From positions 1-5,463 of the forward strand of contig JAAZOA010000124.1 of the NCBI GenBank assembly GCA_012798055.1: a DNA stretch of 5,463 bases. The letters are read 5' to 3'. The notes under the pieces are model-generated. The model had not been told where the DNA came from. It ran no database searches and saw nothing but the letters and a program-made list of their open reading frames with translations. The translations under genes were made by a program, and so were the position numbers. Position 1 is the stretch's first letter. Every line of letters starts with the position of its first letter. Positions 3,706-5,463 of the stretch are shown piece after piece. The stretch comes from Syntrophomonadaceae bacterium (lineage in GTDB: Bacteria; Bacillota; Syntrophomonadia; Syntrophomonadales; Syntrophomonadaceae).

Positions 3706-5385
3706 TTAATTCTCAGCCTGCCTTATCATAGCCCGGGCGTGTTCCAGCGTCAGTTCCGAGTAATTTTCCCCATCCAACATCCGGGCCAGTTCTCTGACTT
3801 TGTCTTCCTCATCCAGGACCCTGACCCGGGTAAAAGTCTGCCCTTCGGCCACGTGTTTCTCGATCACCATGTTGCGTTGACCCAAGCAGGCTACCTGTGG
3901 AGCATGGGTTACGAGGATCAACTGGTGGCTGGGTGCCAGACCTGCCAGTTTGCGGGCCACAGCGTTCAGGGCAGTCCCGCCCAGGCCTACGTCTATTTCG
4001 TCGAAAATCAGAGTTGGGATACTGTAGACTTCAGCCAGCACCTTTTTGAGCGCCAGGATGAAGCGGGAGATCTCTCCGCCCGAAGCATTGCGGGCAACTG
4101 GCTTTAAATCGATACCGGGGTTTGGTGAAAAAAGAAATTCTACCGAATCCAAACCATGGACCGTGGGTACAGAAGTGGTTGTCACCGCCACTTCGAACTT
4201 TATGTCAGGCATGCTTAGTTCCAGCAGTTCTTCATGCACCTTTTTCTGGAGGGCCATGCCTGAATGATGCCTTTTGGAGCTCAATTCCCCTGCTTTTTCC
4301 ATATAATGGAGCATAATCCCCTCAAGCTCGGTGGATAGTTCTACCTGCTGTTCCTCGCTGCTCTCAAGGTTTTTCAGCTCGCGGCGGGCCTGATCTAAAT
4401 AGTTCAGGACTGCGCCGACATTCTCTCCGTATTTGTTCTTGAGCTTGCCGATCAAATATAGCCGGTCTTCACAAGCTTCCAATTCCCCCGGTTCAAATTC
4501 CAGTTGCTCCTTGAACCTGGAGATGCGGTTGCTCAAATCCTGCAATGTGTAATACACGTTTTCCAGTGGATCCATCAGCTCAGCGAAAAAGTTGTCTCGG
4601 CGGTTGGCAGCCACTATGTCAATTGCTGCCGCCACTTGATCATATGCGCTCGATCCAGTCTCGGCCACGTAGATCAATTCCAGGATCCGGCTTGATGCGG
4701 TCAGCAGCTTGCCCGCATCCTTGATCCGGTCCCGGGTCGCCTTCAGCCGCTCCTCTTCTCCTTCCTGCAGTTTGCTGTCCTCGATTTCCTTGATCTGATA
4801 AGACAGGAAATCGAGTCGCTGCATTCGGTTTTGGCGGTTTAGCACCAACTCTTCCATTTGGCGCTGCTTGTCTGCCAGCAGGCGATAAAGGTAAGCCACT
4901 TGTTTGGGCAGTTCAGCCAAATCGTTTGCATATCGATCCACATATTCCAGGAATTTGGATGGCTGCAGAATATTCTGCCGGTCACTCTGCAGGTGAATAT
5001 CCACCAGGTATGAGCTTAGGTTCTTGAGCAGACTAGCAGTGACATTGCGGCCGTTGATTCTGGCGGACGTCCTGCCACTGGGGTGGATCTCCCGGCTGAG
5101 TATTATAATGTCGCCGTCATCTTCTTCAACCAGACCCTGCTGGAACAAAAAAATACGAGCCTCCGCGTTACAGCTCACATCGAACACTGCTTCTACCAAA
5201 GCCTTGCGGCTTGTATCCCGGATGAAGCTGTTATTTATCCTGTCCCCCAGTGCGACTCCCAAGGCATCCACAATGATGGATTTACCGGCTCCGGTTTCCC
5301 CGGTCAGTACATTGATGCCCGGGGCGAATTCCAAGCGCAGTTCATCGATTAGGATGAAGTTATGTATATAAATTTCCTGCAGCAT
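3706..5385 (-). CDS. recN: DNA repair protein RecN
   Basis: RecN is a 559-residue SMC-like ATPase acting early in double-strand break repair, where it gathers DNA ends for recombination. Full family length. The N-terminal head has Walker A GETGAGKS (29-36) after the typical opening EIYIHNFILIDEL. Long helical segments (about 160-235 and 285-390) form the short coiled coil, with KLKNKYG near 314-320. The C-terminal head has the ABC signature ASGGEISR (434-441), Walker B LIFDEIDVG (459-467; D462, E463) and the switch histidine H494 in LVTHAPQVA. One oddity is that the Q-loop region, normally close to HGQHEHQ, reads HLQSDRQ (131-137), keeping only H131, Q133 and Q137 of that pattern. The ATG at 5383-5385 follows GTGAGG (5393-5398) with a 7-nt gap. 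The preceding gene ends 25 bp upstream, so the two are probably one operon. Confidence 0.97.
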   Translation of the reverse strand: MLQEIYIHNFILIDELRLEFAPGINVLTGETGAGKSIIVDALGVALGDRINNSFIRDTSRKALVEAVFDVSCNAEARIFLFQQGLVEEDDGDIIILSREIHPSGRTSARINGRNVTASLLKNLSSYLVDIHLQSDRQNILQPSKFLEYVDRYANDLAELPKQVAYLYRLLADKQRQMEELVLNRQNRMQRLDFLSYQIKEIEDSKLQEGEEERLKATRDRIKDAGKLLTASSRILELIYVAETGSSAYDQVAAAIDIVAANRRDNFFAELMDPLENVYYTLQDLSNRISRFKEQLEFEPGELEACEDRLYLIGKLKNKYGENVGAVLNYLDQARRELKNLESSEEQQVELSTELEGIMLHYMEKAGELSSKRHHSGMALQKKVHEELLELSMPDIKFEVAVTTTSVPTVHGLDSVEFLFSPNPGIDLKPVARNASGGEISRFILALKKVLAEVYSIPTLIFDEIDVGLGGTALNAVARKLAGLAPSHQLILVTHAPQVACLGQRNMVIEKHVAEGQTFTRVRVLDEEDKVRELARMLDGENYSELTLEHARAMIRQAEN

Positions 5386-5410
5386 TCACATACCTCACTG
5401 CCCGACCCGG

Positions 5411-5463
5411 TTATTCCGGCAATAATTCCCGGAACAACTGCATCACTTCCACAATTGCCTCTC
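5411..5463 (-). CDS. argR: C-terminal tail of an upstream gene, probably arginine repressor ArgR
   Basis: A reading frame enters from the right edge and ends at TAA 5411-5413. The visible residues, EAIVEVMQLFRELLPE, form an amphipathic helix ending at the stop. This resembles the final helix of ArgR/AhrC proteins, where an EEA...V...F..LL pattern follows the last strand of the arginine-binding domain. Position supports it: argR (ahrC in B. subtilis) commonly lies directly before recN in Bacilli and Clostridia. Only 16 codons are visible, so the identification depends mostly on synteny; an NAD kinase or another gene cannot be excluded. ArgR represses arginine biosynthesis and activates catabolism as an arginine-bound hexamer. 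Confidence 0.5.
   Translation of the reverse strand, partial: EAIVEVMQLFRELLPE

Overview
The window reads as a chromosomal segment of an endospore-lineage Bacillota (Firmicutes). The main evidence is a full-length Spo0A and a RecN in the tail(argR?)-recN-spo0A order typical of Bacilli and Clostridia, together with strong AGGAGG-type ribosome binding sites. Base composition is moderate, with clearly AT-richer intergenic regions. I would guess a clostridial, perhaps Syntrophomonas-like, organism, but the genus is an inference and not proven here.

Layout from right to left, because nearly everything is on the minus strand. The last 16 codons of a gene, probably the arginine repressor argR (5411-5463), are followed after 25 bp by recN (3706-5385). 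A 292-bp gene-free gap (3414-3705) then leads to spo0A (2613-3413). In Bacillus subtilis this gap would hold spoIVB; here it holds only regulatory-looking DNA. From recN outward these are small inverted repeats with a short U-tract, three 0A-box-like half-sites about one helical turn apart, a sigma-A-like promoter and then a sigma-H-like promoter. That order mirrors the Pv/Ps promoter switch of B. subtilis spo0A. spo0A converges on a plus-strand gene of unknown function (1962-2474, 170 aa), and one bidirectional terminator (2518-2541) serves both.

The unknown gene diverges from a 48-codon, Lys/Glu-rich small protein gene (1511-1657, minus) with a near-perfect ribosome binding site. The 304-bp divergent region between them (1658-1961) carries one TATAAT element in each direction and AT-rich repeats. 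Downstream of the small gene is a large two-tier RNA hairpin (1453-1499). A candidate sigma-A promoter (1378-1406) follows, and then a two-gene operon: an M20-family peptidase of the PepT-like type (183-1304) and, 20 bp later, the first 54 codons of an ADP-ribose pyrophosphatase of the Nudix family (1-162).

Functionally the window combines DNA repair (RecN), the master regulator of sporulation entry (Spo0A), and housekeeping peptide and nucleotide-sugar turnover (peptidase, NudF), with two uncharacterised proteins between them. I see no mobile element, CRISPR array, tRNA or rRNA. I do not see a clear new multi-gene system. The least explained items are the lone plus-strand gene, the small charged protein with its structured 3' flank, the missing spoIVB, and an altered nucleotide-sensing motif in RecN.
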